Positions 9,103-18,641 of a stretch of 64,000 bases of DNA are shown here, piece after piece. The notes beneath the pieces are model-generated. The model saw only the letters and a program-made list of their open reading frames with translations. It did no database searches and was not told the DNA's origin. The DNA is from Sulfitobacter litoralis (GTDB lineage: Bacteria > Pseudomonadota > Alphaproteobacteria > Rhodobacterales > Rhodobacteraceae). How positions within the stretch are numbered: position 1 is the first letter of the stretch; the number at the start of each line of letters is the position of its first letter. The translations under genes and the position numbers were made by a program. The stretch is taken from NCBI RefSeq assembly GCF_900103185.1, contig NZ_FNJD01000001.1, positions 288,737-352,736 of the forward strand, given 5' to 3'.

Positions 9103-9627
9103 ATGAACATCCTGCGACGCCTGCTTGATTTCATCTATTTCGCATCTGGTGCCTTGGCTGCCGTCAGTCTTGTCGCGATCCTGCTGCTGATCGTGGTGCA
9201 GATGATTGCACGATGGACCGGCGAGGTTTTCCCCGGTGCGGCAAGCTATGCCGGCTATGCGATGGCCGCCGCCAGCTTTCTTGCCTTTGCCAACGCGCTG
9301 AACCGTGGCGCGCATATCCGCGTGTCGGTGCTGCTGAACGCCCTGCCCGCTGGCCCGAAACGGCTGCTTGAAATCTGGTGTTTCGGCCTTGCCGCGGCGA
9401 TTGCGTGGTATTTCACCTACTATGCCTATTGGTTCGTCTACTGGTCATGGAAGTTCAACGAAGTCAGTCAGGCACAAGACGCCACGTCCTTGTGGATACC
9501 GCAGTCGGTGATGGTTGTGGGCGGCGGTATCCTTGCCGTCGCGCTGACCGATAACCTGCTCTATCTGATCGTAAAAGGCGAACACCGTCTCACCCGCGAT
9601 CTTGTCGATCAAAGTTTTGGGGAGTGA
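9103..9627 (+). CDS. TRAP transporter small permease (DctQ family)
   Basis: A 174-residue inner-membrane protein with four hydrophobic segments (about residues 13-35, 45-65, 85-110, 130-150). The family pattern AASFLAFANALNRGAHIRV is clear. It forms the small subunit of the TRAP permease with the DctM-type protein, whose GTG start lies four bases after this stop. Its ATG has GGAGA about 10 bases upstream. Confidence 0.93.
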   Translation: MNILRRLLDFIYFASGALAAVSLVAILLLIVVQMIARWTGEVFPGAASYAGYAMAAASFLAFANALNRGAHIRVSVLLNALPAGPKRLLEIWCFGLAAAIAWYFTYYAYWFVYWSWKFNEVSQAQDATSLWIPQSVMVVGGGILAVALTDNLLYLIVKGEHRLTRDLVDQSFGE

Positions 9628-9631
9628 CGCT

Positions 9632-10942
9632 GTGACGGAACTTTACGCGATCATTCTATTTATCACCGTCCTGTTGTTCTTGCTGGGCTCCGGCGTCTGG
9701 GTCGGTCTGGCGCTGATGGGCGTCGCCTGGTTCGGGATGGAGCTGTTTACCACCCGCCCCGTTGGCGATGCCATGGTCACGACGATCTGGGCCTCGTCCA
9801 GCTCGTGGACGCTGACCGCGCTACCGCTTTTCATCTGGATGGGCGAAATTCTGTTCAGGACACGACTATCCGAGGATATGTTCAAAGGGCTTTCGCCGTG
9901 GCTGGCAAAATTGCCGGGCGGGTTGGTGCATACCAATATCGTCGGCTGCACGGTCTTTGCCGCCGTATCGGGGTCCTCTGCTGCGACGCTGTCGACCGTG
10001 GGCAAGATGTCGATCCCCGAACTGCGCGCGCGTAACTATCCTGAAAAGATGATCATCGGCACCCTTGCTGGTGCCGCGACCCTTGGGTTGATGATCCCGC
10101 CGTCGCTGGCGTTGATCGTTTACGGCGTGACCGTGAACGAAAGCATCACCGAACTGTTCTTTGCTGGCGTCCTGCCGGGGCTTATTCTGGCGCTGATGTT
10201 CATGGCCTATGTCGCTTTTATCGCGCTGACCTCGAAGGATTGGAACCCCGACGTCGAGACGGGGATGAGCTTTGCCGCCAAACTGCGCAACTCGCGGTTT
10301 CTGTTGCCGGTCTTTGGGCTGATCACGGTGGTGATCGGGTCGATGTATCTAGGCTACGCCACCGCAACAGAGGCCGCTGCTATTGGCGTGTTGGGATCAC
10401 TGGCGCTGGCATTGATGCAGGGGTCACTGAACTGGACCAGCTTTCAAGAAAGCCTGATGGGCGCAATGCGCACCTCTGCGATGATCGCGCTGATCCTTGC
10501 AGGTGCGGCCTTTCTCAAGCTGTCGATGGGCTTTACCGGCCTGCCGCGTGCGCTGGCGGACGGGATTGCCGCGCTTGAACTCACGCGCTTTCAACTGCTG
10601 ATGGCGCTGCTGGTGTTCTATATCGTGCTAGGCATGTTCCTTGATGGTATTTCGTCGGTCGTGCTGACGATGGCTGTGGTCGAACCTATGGTGCGCGGTG
10701 CGGGGATCGACTTGATCTGGTTCGGTATCTTTGTTGTGGTCGTGGTCGAGATGGCGCAGATCACGCCGCCGATCGGGTTCAACCTTTTCGTTATCCAAGG
10801 CATGACGGATCACGAGATGGGATATATCACCAAAGCCGCCTTGCCGATGTTCCTGATCATGGTGGTGATGGTCTTTGTCCTGATCTTTTTCCCCGACATC
10901 GCGACATGGCTTCCCGACAACCTAAGGCAGGTGCCGCAATGA
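9632..10942 (+). CDS. TRAP transporter large permease (DctM family)
   Basis: The ion-coupled channel subunit of the TRAP transporter: 436 residues and roughly 12 membrane segments. Family patterns include TVGKMSIPELRARNYPEKM, GLMIPPSLALIVYGV and ITPPIGFNLFVIQGMT. I chose GTG 9632 because GGGGAG lies eight bases before it and the longer TTG start at 9602 would run back into dctQ. The stop overlaps the pxpB start as ATGA. Confidence 0.94.
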   Translation: MTELYAIILFITVLLFLLGSGVWVGLALMGVAWFGMELFTTRPVGDAMVTTIWASSSSWTLTALPLFIWMGEILFRTRLSEDMFKGLSPWLAKLPGGLVHTNIVGCTVFAAVSGSSAATLSTVGKMSIPELRARNYPEKMIIGTLAGAATLGLMIPPSLALIVYGVTVNESITELFFAGVLPGLILALMFMAYVAFIALTSKDWNPDVETGMSFAAKLRNSRFLLPVFGLITVVIGSMYLGYATATEAAAIGVLGSLALALMQGSLNWTSFQESLMGAMRTSAMIALILAGAAFLKLSMGFTGLPRALADGIAALELTRFQLLMALLVFYIVLGMFLDGISSVVLTMAVVEPMVRGAGIDLIWFGIFVVVVVEMAQITPPIGFNLFVIQGMTDHEMGYITKAALPMFLIMVVMVFVLIFFPDIATWLPDNLRQVPQ

Positions 10943-11676
10943 CCGACTTCCCCCTGATCCAGACCGTTGGCCTATCAGGTGTGCTGGTGCGTTTTGCCGA
11001 CACGATGTCAGAGCCCGCGAACCGCGCTGCCCTGTCGTTTCGCGCCGCCGTGGACGCCGCCGACTGGCCCGAGGTGACAGAGACGAGCACCTCGCTGGTG
11101 TCCACCTTCCTGCAGATCGATTTGGTCGCCGTGTCAGTGGGCACCATGCTGGACCGGCTTCAAGACCTGCTGGCAACGCGTGACTGGTACACCTCTGACC
11201 TGCCGACGGGGCGGACGCTGTGGCATGTGCCCACGGTCTATGGCACCGATCTTGCGCCGCAACTTGAAGAAGCGGCTGAGCTTGCGGGGCTGGACCCCGA
11301 CGCGGCGATTGCGCAGCTGTCGCAGGCGCGCGTGCGGGTGCTGACCATCGGCTTTGCCCCCGGCCAGCCCTATATGGGCGAGCTGCCGCAGAACTGGGAT
11401 ATTCCGCGCCAACAGGGGCTGACAAAATCCGTCCCCGCCGGCGCGCTGATTGTGGCGATCAGACAGCTCATCATCTTTACCAACGCGTCCCCCACCGGAT
11501 GGCGCCACATCGGGCAGACCGCTTTCAAAACGTTCCGCCCGCGCAGTGACACGCCCTTTGCCCTGTCACCGGGGGACGAGCTGTGCTTTCCCTCCATATC
11601 GCGCGCCGAATACGACAAGATCACCGCGGCGGATGAAACCGGCCAGGGCGGTGCAGAGACAGAGGTACTGGCATGA
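10939..11676 (+). CDS. pxpB: 5-oxoprolinase subunit PxpB
   Basis: PxpB (KipI family) works with PxpC and PxpA in ATP-dependent hydrolysis of 5-oxoproline to glutamate. The 245-residue protein contains the conserved YGTDLAPQLEEAAELAGLD and GFAPGQPYMGELP motifs and ends with the SPGDELCFPSISRAEYDKI segment. The start ATG overlaps the dctM stop, and the stop overlaps the pxpC start, each by four bases, indicating tight translational coupling. Confidence 0.93.
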   Translation: MTDFPLIQTVGLSGVLVRFADTMSEPANRAALSFRAAVDAADWPEVTETSTSLVSTFLQIDLVAVSVGTMLDRLQDLLATRDWYTSDLPTGRTLWHVPTVYGTDLAPQLEEAAELAGLDPDAAIAQLSQARVRVLTIGFAPGQPYMGELPQNWDIPRQQGLTKSVPAGALIVAIRQLIIFTNASPTGWRHIGQTAFKTFRPRSDTPFALSPGDELCFPSISRAEYDKITAADETGQGGAETEVLA

Positions 11677-12701
11677 CCGTGACCCTCACCATCGCCCAGG
11701 CCGGCCCCGCCCTGACGATACAGGATATGGGCCGACCCGGCTGGCGTGCCCAAGGGCTGACCAAGGGCGGGGCCGCTGATCCTGTTGCAGTTTACGAGGG
11801 GGCCGCCTTGCTGGGCCAGTCCCCCGACCTTGCTGCAATAGAGATGACGGGCACCGGCGGGACCTTTACCGCTGACGCCGACATCCGCATCGCGCTGACA
11901 GGGGCCACAATGGCCGCCAGCATCGATGGCGATGCCATCGTCTGGAACGCCAGCCACATGCTGCCCGCAGGGGCCAAGCTGACCATCGGCGGCACCACAG
12001 GCGGCACCTATGGCTATTTACATGTGGGTGGGGGCATCGCTTCTGATACGCTGCTGGGGGCCCGTGCCAGCCACCTGAGCGCCGGTCTTGGGCAGCCCTT
12101 GGCCGCGGGCGACGCGCTCCTCCTTGGGGCGGACAAATCGCGCGAGACGGGACTGCAACTGCCGCGTGACAGCCGCTTTGACGGGGGCACCGTACGCGTC
12201 GTGGCCAGCATGCAGACCGATCACTTTACCGCCGAAGAACGCCAACGCTTTGAGACCACCGCCTTTACCCGTGATCCGCGTGCCAACCGCATGGGCGTGC
12301 GCATGGATCACGACGGTACAGGTTTCAGCGCCGAAGGCGGGCTGACCATCCTGTCCGAAGTCATCGTGCCCGGCGATATCCAGATCACCGGCGACGGCGC
12401 GCCCTTTGTGTTGATGGGCGAATGCCAGACCACCGGCGGCTACCCTCGTATCGGGACCGTCATTCCTCGCGACCTGCCACGCGTGGCGCAAGCCGCCTCT
12501 GGCACCGCGATCCAGTTCGAATTCATCACCCTCGAAGATGCCATCACGCTCGAGACGCAGCACCGTCGAGACATCAAGGCGCTTGGCGGCCAGATCACCC
12601 CGCTGATCCGCGACCCCGCCAAAATCCGCAACCTGCTGGCCTATCAGCTGGTGGGCGGTGCGATCTCTGCCACCGACAACCCCTTTGAAGAGGAGCATTA
12701 A
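11673..12701 (+). CDS. pxpC: 5-oxoprolinase subunit PxpC
   Basis: PxpC (KipA / biotin-dependent carboxyltransferase-like family) is 342 residues here. It shows the N-terminal ALTIQDMGRPGWRAQGLTKG and the central DPRANRMGVRMDHDG motifs, with GECQTTGGYPRIGTVIPRDL towards the C-terminus. Subunits B and C together are thought to phosphorylate 5-oxoproline before PxpA hydrolyses it. It overlaps pxpB by four bases, and pxpA begins immediately after its stop. Confidence 0.94.
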   Translation: MTVTLTIAQAGPALTIQDMGRPGWRAQGLTKGGAADPVAVYEGAALLGQSPDLAAIEMTGTGGTFTADADIRIALTGATMAASIDGDAIVWNASHMLPAGAKLTIGGTTGGTYGYLHVGGGIASDTLLGARASHLSAGLGQPLAAGDALLLGADKSRETGLQLPRDSRFDGGTVRVVASMQTDHFTAEERQRFETTAFTRDPRANRMGVRMDHDGTGFSAEGGLTILSEVIVPGDIQITGDGAPFVLMGECQTTGGYPRIGTVIPRDLPRVAQAASGTAIQFEFITLEDAITLETQHRRDIKALGGQITPLIRDPAKIRNLLAYQLVGGAISATDNPFEEEH

Positions 12702-13472
12702 ATGCCGACCGTCGATCTAAACGCCGATATGGGCGAAAGCTTTGGCCCATGGAAAATGGGCGATGATGCCGCGTTGTTGCAAATCATCAGCTCTGCCAAC
12801 ATCGCCTGTGGTGGCCATGCAGGCGACGCCGATGTGATGTCAGCGACGATGACGCTGGCCCGCGACAACGGTGTCGGCATTGGCGCGCACCCCGGCTTCA
12901 TGGATCTGGCCGGCTTTGGCCGCAATCGCATGTCGGTGCCACGGGCCACGCTGCAAAATCAGGTCCGCTATCAGGTCGCCGCCAGTGTCGGTATGGCCCG
13001 CAGCCTTGGCACCTCGGTCCGTCACCTGAAACTGCACGGCGCGCTGGCCAATATGGCGTCAGAGGATGAAGTGTTGGCCCGAGACCTTTACGAGGCTGCG
13101 CTCAGCGTCGCGCCTGATCTGATCGTCATGGTACTGGCTGCCACAGCGCAACAGGACGCGGTCCAATCGCTTGGCTGCAAATGGGCCGGAGAAATCTTTG
13201 CCGACCGCGCCTATAACGACGACGCGACGCTGGTCGACCGCTCTAAACCCGGCGCGGTGATTCACGACGCAGCGCTTGCGGGCGCGCGAATGGTGAAAAT
13301 GGTCAAAGCCGGCGCGATCCTGACCGAAGGTGGCAAAACGATCCCAGCGGCCATCGACACGATCTGCCTACACGGCGACACCCCCGAAGCGGTCGATATT
13401 GCCCGTGCGGTTAAATCATCGCTGCAAGAGGCAGGGATCGCGCTGAAATCCTTTGAAGGCCATCGCGATTAA
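12702..13472 (+). CDS. pxpA: 5-oxoprolinase subunit PxpA (LamB/YcsF family)
   Basis: PxpA is the cyclic-amide hydrolase subunit of 5-oxoprolinase. The 256-residue protein starts with the family hallmark DLNADMGESFGPW and then NIACGGHAGDADVM, with GAHPGFMDLAGFGRN at about residues 65-79 and VRHLKLHGALAN at about 106-117. ATG 12702 follows the pxpC stop with no gap. The gene closes the dadA-like/TRAP/pxp transcription unit and is followed by a strong terminator. Confidence 0.95.
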   Translation: MPTVDLNADMGESFGPWKMGDDAALLQIISSANIACGGHAGDADVMSATMTLARDNGVGIGAHPGFMDLAGFGRNRMSVPRATLQNQVRYQVAASVGMARSLGTSVRHLKLHGALANMASEDEVLARDLYEAALSVAPDLIVMVLAATAQQDAVQSLGCKWAGEIFADRAYNDDATLVDRSKPGAVIHDAALAGARMVKMVKAGAILTEGGKTIPAAIDTICLHGDTPEAVDIARAVKSSLQEAGIALKSFEGHRD

Positions 13473-13496
13473 GTTCTAACTCCCTACCCCGAAACG

Positions 13497-13528
13497 AAAA
13501 ACAGCGCCCCGAGGGACGCTGTTTTTTT
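13497..13528 (+). terminator. Intrinsic terminator after pxpA
   Basis: The stem AAAACAGCG(C)CCC pairs with GGACGCTGTTTT across a GAG loop and is followed by a run of T. It lies 25 bases after the pxpA stop and before the opposite-strand tRNA-Lys gene. Confidence 0.88.
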
Positions 13529-13553
13529 CGTTCCAGTCAAACTGGAAAGGTAG

Positions 13554-13629
13554 TGGTGAGCCCGTCCGGGTTCGAACCGGAGACCTACTGATTAAAAGTC
13601 AGTTGCTCTACCAACTGAGCTACAGGCCC
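13554..13629 (-). tRNA. tRNA-Lys(UUU)
   Basis: On the minus strand the acceptor arms GGGCCTG and CGGGCTC pair, followed by A and an encoded CCA. The anticodon stem CTGA(C) encloses CTTTTAA with anticodon UUU. The D-arm TAGCTCAGTTGGTAGAGC and T-arm GGTTCGAACCC are canonical. Length is 76 bases with CCA. Confidence 0.97.
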
Positions 13630-13712
13630 ACTAGGCGGCTTACTAGAAAGGTGTGGCCTTGGGGTCAAGCAGAAACGTACGAAAAACTTCACTCAAGCTG
13701 GATTAGTTTCAA

Positions 13713-14627
13713 ATGCCGCGTTATATGCGCCGAATGTATAGTGATTTGACCAACGGTTTGCCCTTCATGAAGATGCATGGGCTGGGAAATGATTTTGTCG
13801 TGCTGGATGCGCGCCAGAAAGATGTGCCGGACGCAGGACCTGAAGGCGTGCCGGACGTGGGACCTGAAGGCGTGCCTTCTCTTCCAGAGGTAACCCCTGC
13901 CCTCGCGCAGGCCATCGGGCATCGCCAGTTCGGTGTGGGCTTTGATCAGTTGGCAGTTATCACGGATGGCGCGGCAGACGCCCACCTGACGTTCTTTAAC
14001 GCCGACGGGTCCACCTCTGCTGCTTGTGGCAATGCCACCCGCTGCATCGCGCGCTTCCTGATGGACGAGACCGGCAAGACGCAGCTGCACCTGACCACGG
14101 ACCGCGGTGATCTGGCGGCGCGGGACGCGGGGAACGGGCTGACAGCCGTGAACATGGGCCACCCGCAGCTTGAATGGGACGAAATTCCACTGGCCCGCCA
14201 GATGGATACGCTCGAGTTGCCGATGGATGGTGCCCCGACGGCCACCGGCATGGGCAATCCGCATTGCACCTTCTTTGTCGACGATGTGGACGCGATTGAT
14301 CTGGCCGCTTTTGGCCCCGGCATAGAGCATCACGCGCTATATCCCGAACGCACCAACGTGCAGATCGCGCAAATTGTCGGCCCCGATCATATCCGCATGC
14401 GCGTGTGGGAACGCGGTGTGGGCATTACGCTGGCGTCCGGCTCCTCTAGCTGTGCGACGGCCGTGGCAGCGGCGCGCAGAGGGCTCACAGGGCGTGCTGT
14501 GCGCATCGATCTGGACGGCGGCACCCTGCACATCGACTGGCGCGAGGATGGCGTCTGGATGACCGGCCCGTCGGCGCATGTATTCAGCGGCGTGCTGACC
14601 CCTTCTTTTCTGGAAAGCCTGACATGA
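13713..14627 (+). CDS. dapF: Diaminopimelate epimerase
   Basis: DapF converts LL- to meso-diaminopimelate for lysine and peptidoglycan synthesis. Both active-site cysteines are visible, in SAACGNATRC and GSSSCATAVAAAR. The core begins FMKMHGLGNDFVVLDARQ. At 304 residues it is longer than the usual 270-280. Part of the excess is an insert at about residues 36-55 built of two 8-residue repeats (VPDAGPEG, VPDVGPEG). Starts at 13713, 13725, 13734 and 13767 are all possible; I give the longest frame without strong support. The stop overlaps mtaB by four bases. Confidence 0.93.
   Translation: MPRYMRRMYSDLTNGLPFMKMHGLGNDFVVLDARQKDVPDAGPEGVPDVGPEGVPSLPEVTPALAQAIGHRQFGVGFDQLAVITDGAADAHLTFFNADGSTSAACGNATRCIARFLMDETGKTQLHLTTDRGDLAARDAGNGLTAVNMGHPQLEWDEIPLARQMDTLELPMDGAPTATGMGNPHCTFFVDDVDAIDLAAFGPGIEHHALYPERTNVQIAQIVGPDHIRMRVWERGVGITLASGSSSCATAVAAARRGLTGRAVRIDLDGGTLHIDWREDGVWMTGPSAHVFSGVLTPSFLESLT
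13824..13871 (+). repeat. 24-base tandem duplication inside dapF
   Basis: Two adjacent 24-base units differ at only two positions. They encode VPDAGPEG and VPDVGPEG, and a third partial unit (GTGCC) follows. The unit length keeps the reading frame. It lies after the first strand of the fold, outside the catalytic motifs. Confidence 0.9.
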
Positions 14628-15880
14628 GCACCCCGATCTTTTCGAATCACGGTTGCCGCCTGAACGCCTATGAGACCGAGGCGATGAAGGAACTGGCCGA
14701 GCAGGCGGGCCTGAAGGATGCGGTGATCGTCAACACCTGCGCCGTCACCGCCGAGGCCGTACGCAAGGCGCGTCAGGACATCCGCAAACTGCGCAAGGCG
14801 AACCCGAACGCACGGCTGATCGTCACCGGCTGCGCCGCGCAGACCGAACCGGATACCTTTACCAAGATGGCAGAGGTCGACGTCGTGATCGGCAACACCG
14901 AAAAGATGGTTGGCGCGACGTGGCAGGGACTCGCGGCTGATTTTATCGGCGAGACAGAGGCGCTTCAGGTTGACGACATCATGTCGGTCACCGAGACGGC
15001 AGGCCACTTGATCGACGGCTTTGGCACGCGCAGCCGCGCCTATGTTCAGGTCCAGAACGGCTGCGACCACCGCTGCACTTTCTGCATCATCCCCTATGGC
15101 CGTGGCAATTCACGGTCGGTCCCTGCGGGCGTTGTCGTGGATCAGATCAAGCGGCTGGTCGACAAGGGCTTTAACGAGGTCGTGCTGACCGGCGTGGACC
15201 TGACCAGCTGGGGCGCGGACCTTCCCGCGACGCCCAGACTGGGGGATCTGGTCATGCGCATCCTGCGGCTGGTGCCCGACCTGCCGCGTCTGAGAATCAG
15301 TTCTATCGATTCCATTGAGGTGGACGAGAACCTGATGCAGGCCATCGCCACCGAACCGCGCTTGATGCCGCACCTGCATCTGAGCCTGCAGCATGGCGAC
15401 GACATGATCCTGAAACGGATGAAACGTCGGCACCTGCGCGACGATGCGATAAACTTTGCCCAAGAGGCCCGCAAACTTCGCCCCGACATGACTTTTGGGG
15501 CCGATATCATCGCCGGCTTTCCGACTGAAACCGACGCTATGTTCGAAAATTCGCTTAAGCTGGTGACGGAATGCGATCTGACCTGGCTGCACGTCTTCCC
15601 CTACTCCGCCCGCGAAGGCACCCCAGCCGCACGGATGCCCGCGGTGAACGGTACGCTGATCAAGGAACGCGCCGCACAGCTGCGTGCTGCAGGCGACGCC
15701 CAGGTCAGCCGCCATCTTGCGGCCCAACAAGGGCGCGCGCATCAGGTGTTGATGGAAAGCCCCACGATGGGCCGGACAGAGCAATTCACCGAGACCCATT
15801 TCGCCACCCCCCAAACCGAAGGCACGATTATCGCCGCCACGATTACCGGCCAGACAGAAGGCTATCTGCTGGCTGTGTGA
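14624..15880 (+). CDS. mtaB: tRNA t6A37 methylthiotransferase MtaB
   Basis: A 418-residue radical-SAM enzyme that converts t6A37 to ms2t6A in tRNAs reading ANN codons. The radical SAM cluster motif CDHRCTFCIIPYGRG lies at about residues 147-161. The N-terminal UPF0004 domain contributes three further cysteines (NHGCRLNAYETEAM, NTCAVT, TGCAAQ), and a TRAM-like tail follows. The MtaB branch is chosen over MiaB and RimO from NHGCRLN and overall similarity. Translational coupling with dapF is indicated by the ATGA overlap. Confidence 0.93.
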   Translation: MSTPIFSNHGCRLNAYETEAMKELAEQAGLKDAVIVNTCAVTAEAVRKARQDIRKLRKANPNARLIVTGCAAQTEPDTFTKMAEVDVVIGNTEKMVGATWQGLAADFIGETEALQVDDIMSVTETAGHLIDGFGTRSRAYVQVQNGCDHRCTFCIIPYGRGNSRSVPAGVVVDQIKRLVDKGFNEVVLTGVDLTSWGADLPATPRLGDLVMRILRLVPDLPRLRISSIDSIEVDENLMQAIATEPRLMPHLHLSLQHGDDMILKRMKRRHLRDDAINFAQEARKLRPDMTFGADIIAGFPTETDAMFENSLKLVTECDLTWLHVFPYSAREGTPAARMPAVNGTLIKERAAQLRAAGDAQVSRHLAAQQGRAHQVLMESPTMGRTEQFTETHFATPQTEGTIIAATITGQTEGYLLAV

Positions 15881-15940
15881 GCCGTCGCAGTTTGTAAACC
15901 TTTCTCCACTAGGATGATTCCCGAGTGAGAAAGGGTGAGT

Positions 15941-16300
15941 ATGAGCGAAATTATCGAATGGGTCCTTGAGATGGACGTGCGGGATGGTCAGGGCGATCAG
16001 GTCCAGCCGCTGCTCGATGACATCACAAAAGCCGCGCTGGTTGATGAACCGCGTACGCTGCACTGTGAATTTTATATGTCCGATGACCGCCGCAGCTGTA
16101 CCGTGCTAGAACGTTACGCCGATAATGCCGCCGTGATGGCGCATTTCGCGCAGTTCGGCGAGCGCTTTGCCGAAAGGTTCACGCAGATCTTTATACCCGC
16201 GCGCCTCACCGTCTACGGGCCGGCAAACGATTCCGTTATGATGGCGCTGGCAGGCTTTGGCGCTACTAGAATGGATCGGGTCGCGGGATTTCATCGCTAA
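15941..16300 (+). CDS. Antibiotic-biosynthesis-monooxygenase-like (ABM) domain protein
   Basis: A small soluble protein of 119 residues with a probable dimeric alpha/beta-barrel fold. ABM-like features are the LEMDVRDGQGDQVQPLL start and a CEFYMSDDRRSCTVLERYAD centre, followed by a helix with repeated Phe (MAHFAQFGERFAERF). Such proteins often act on quinones or haem, but no function can be assigned. I prefer ATG 15941 over GTG 15935 because of the AAGG site upstream. Confidence 0.7.
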   Translation: MSEIIEWVLEMDVRDGQGDQVQPLLDDITKAALVDEPRTLHCEFYMSDDRRSCTVLERYADNAAVMAHFAQFGERFAERFTQIFIPARLTVYGPANDSVMMALAGFGATRMDRVAGFHR

Positions 16301-16366
16301 CGGGGCGGTTTCAATGCGGGCGGCGGCGGCAGGCCACACAGGTGCGCCCTGCGCCTTGCCGCAAAG

Positions 16367-16404
16367 AAAAGCCCCCCGGATCGCACAGGATCCGGGGGGC
16401 TTTT
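16367..16404. terminator. Bidirectional terminator between the ABM gene and petC
   Basis: A 16-bp perfect stem (AAAAGCCCCCCGGATC and its complement) with a 6-base loop has an A-run at its left arm and a T-run at its right arm. It can therefore end transcription from both converging genes. Confidence 0.92.
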
Positions 16405-16431
16405 GTCAGTCGTTAGCCGTGTGAAAGACGA

Positions 16432-17280
16432 TTAGTCTTCCTTGTGCTTTACAGGGGCCCAAAGACGTTTGTTGGTCAGGTACAGCAAGACCGACAGAAG
16501 CGTCAGGAACAGAACGCCCGCAAAACCCGCTTGCTTGCGTGCCATCAACTTGGGCTCGGCTGTCCACATCAGGAAGGCCGCGACGTCTTCGGCTTCGTGG
16601 TGCAGATCGGACTCGTGGCCGTCGTTATACGTGACGTCATCGCCGTACAGCGGCGGTGCCATTGAGATCCAGCTACCGCCAACTGTGGCGTGGCCTTCTT
16701 CGTCCTTACAGGACTCGGGGAAGCCGCCGCTCGCGAAGGCTGTGTTGTAGTGGCCGGGGAAATCCTCGGGGGCACAGGCTGGGGCTTCTTCGTAGCCAGT
16801 CAAAAGCGACGCGATATATTCGGGTCCGCCCATGCCTTTGAAGAACTGGTTGATCCCCAGACCGTAAGGCCCGTGGAAACCGGCGCGCTTTTTGGCCATC
16901 AAGCTAAGGTCTGGCGCGGTTTCCAGCGCAGACCCAGGGAAATGGTCGACCGGCGTGCCGGGGCGGATATCGTCCAGCTCGGCGTCAAAGATATCAAAGT
17001 TCGCTGCATAGGCGCGGACCTGATCTTCGGGAAGTTGAGGGCCACCATCATCCGCAAGGGTACGGATCGGCACGAACTTCATACCGTGGCATGCAGAGCA
17101 GACCTCGGTATAGATTTGCAGACCGCGTTGCAGCTGGTTGGTATCGAAGGCCCCGAACGGCCCTTCGAAAGAGAAGTCGAAGTCTTCGATATGCGCTTCA
17201 CCACCAGCGGCGAAAGCAGCGGAACCTGCAAAGCCCAGGGCGACAACAGCCGAAAGGAAGGTTTTCTTGATCATTGTCAT
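16432..17280 (-). CDS. petC: Cytochrome c1 of the bc1 complex
   Basis: The membrane-anchored c-type haem subunit that passes electrons from the Rieske protein to soluble cytochrome c. A signal peptide ([20 protein letters not shown]) is followed by the haem-binding CSACH at residues 61-65. A likely axial Met lies in [13 protein letters not shown]. One C-terminal membrane helix ([20 protein letters not shown]) ends the 282-residue protein. It is the last gene of petABC, five bases after petB. Extra cysteines (CAPEDF, SCKDEE) may form a disulphide. Confidence 0.96.
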   Translation of the reverse strand: MTMIKKTFLSAVVALGFAGSAAFAAGGEAHIEDFDFSFEGPFGAFDTNQLQRGLQIYTEVCSACHGMKFVPIRTLADDGGPQLPEDQVRAYAANFDIFDAELDDIRPGTPVDHFPGSALETAPDLSLMAKKRAGFHGPYGLGINQFFKGMGGPEYIASLLTGYEEAPACAPEDFPGHYNTAFASGGFPESCKDEEGHATVGGSWISMAPPLYGDDVTYNDGHESDLHHEAEDVAAFLMWTAEPKLMARKQAGFAGVLFLTLLSVLLYLTNKRLWAPVKHKED

Positions 17281-17285
17281 GGTCC

Positions 17286-18629
17286 TTACTCTGCTGGCTT
17301 GACCAGCGTCTTGGTGCCGCCGGTTTTTGGCGCGTAATGCGCGTCAAAGTCGGCTTCGATGGTTTCAGGCTGCGCGCCCGGCTTTTCGATCACACCCAGA
17401 AGCGGCAGGATCACCAGGAAATACGCAAACCAGTAGGCCGACGCGATGAGAGAGAAGCTAGCATAGGGTTCTTCCGCAGGCATGGCACCCAGCCACATCA
17501 GCGCGAAGAAGTCGATCACCAGCAGCGCAAACCACCATTTGAACATGGGACGATAGCGGCCCGAACGCACCGAGGATGTGTCCAGCCAAGGCACCAACGC
17601 CATCACCGCAATCGCACCGAACATCGCCAGGACACCAAAGAACTTGGCGTCGATGATGCCACCGGTCACGAAGGACGCAATCTGAACGACCCAGACTTCG
17701 GCGGTAAAGGCACGCAGGATCGCGTAGAACGGCAAGAAGTACCATTCAGGCACAATATGCGCAGGCGTCGAAAGCGGATTTGCCTCGATATAGTTATCGG
17801 GGTGGCCCAGATAGTTCGGCATAAATCCCACGATCGCAAAGAACACAACCAGGATCACGGCCAGCGCGAACAGGTCTTTCATCACGAAGTAGGGCCAGAA
17901 CGGCAGCGTATCTTTTTTCGCGTCTTCCTTGCTGGTGCGACGGACTTCAACACCTGTGGGGTTGTTGTTCCCGGTGGTGTGGAACGCCCAGATGTGGACG
18001 ATCACCAGACCGGCAATCACGAAGGGCAGCAGATAGTGCAAGCTGAAGAAGCGGTTCAGCGTGGCGTTATCAACCGCAGGCCCGCCCAGCAGAAGCGTTT
18101 GCAGGCTTTCCCCGATGAACGGGATCGCACCGAACAGACCGGTGATAACCGTTGCACCCCAGAAAGACATCTGACCCCAAGGCAGAACATAGCCCATAAA
18201 GCCGGTTGCCATCATCAGAAGATAGATCAGCATGCCGATGATCCAGGTGATTTCACGTGGCGCTTTATACGACCCGTAGTACAGGCCGCGGAAGATGTGC
18301 GCGTAGACCGCAACAAAGAACAACGAGGCACCATTCATGTGCATGTAGCGCAGCATATAGCCGCCGTTCACGTTACGCATAATGTGCTCGACGCTCGCAA
18401 ACGCCGCATCAACGTGAGGCGTGTAATGCATCGCCAGAACGATGCCGGTCACGATTTGCAGCGCCAGACAGAACGTCAGAACAATGCCCCAGATCCACAT
18501 CCAGTTCAGGTTCTTCGGTGTCGGGATCATCAAAGTGTCATACAGCAGCCCAACAACGGGAAGACGGCTATGAAGCCACTTTTGCCCGTTTGTTTTCGGC
18601 TCGTAATGGTCGTGAGGAATTCCAGCCAT
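17286..18629 (-). CDS. petB: Cytochrome b of the bc1 complex
   Basis: The 447-residue membrane core of ubiquinol:cytochrome c oxidoreductase, carrying haems bL and bH. Family motifs include [36 protein letters not shown] near the quinol site and the PEWY motif in [16 protein letters not shown]. Eight or nine membrane helices are expected. It lies 12 bases after petA and five before petC. Length is typical for the alphaproteobacterial protein. Confidence 0.97.
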   Translation of the reverse strand: MAGIPHDHYEPKTNGQKWLHSRLPVVGLLYDTLMIPTPKNLNWMWIWGIVLTFCLALQIVTGIVLAMHYTPHVDAAFASVEHIMRNVNGGYMLRYMHMNGASLFFVAVYAHIFRGLYYGSYKAPREITWIIGMLIYLLMMATGFMGYVLPWGQMSFWGATVITGLFGAIPFIGESLQTLLLGGPAVDNATLNRFFSLHYLLPFVIAGLVIVHIWAFHTTGNNNPTGVEVRRTSKEDAKKDTLPFWPYFVMKDLFALAVILVVFFAIVGFMPNYLGHPDNYIEANPLSTPAHIVPEWYFLPFYAILRAFTAEVWVVQIASFVTGGIIDAKFFGVLAMFGAIAVMALVPWLDTSSVRSGRYRPMFKWWFALLVIDFFALMWLGAMPAEEPYASFSLIASAYWFAYFLVILPLLGVIEKPGAQPETIEADFDAHYAPKTGGTKTLVKPAE

Positions 18630-18641
18630 TCCAGTTCTCCC

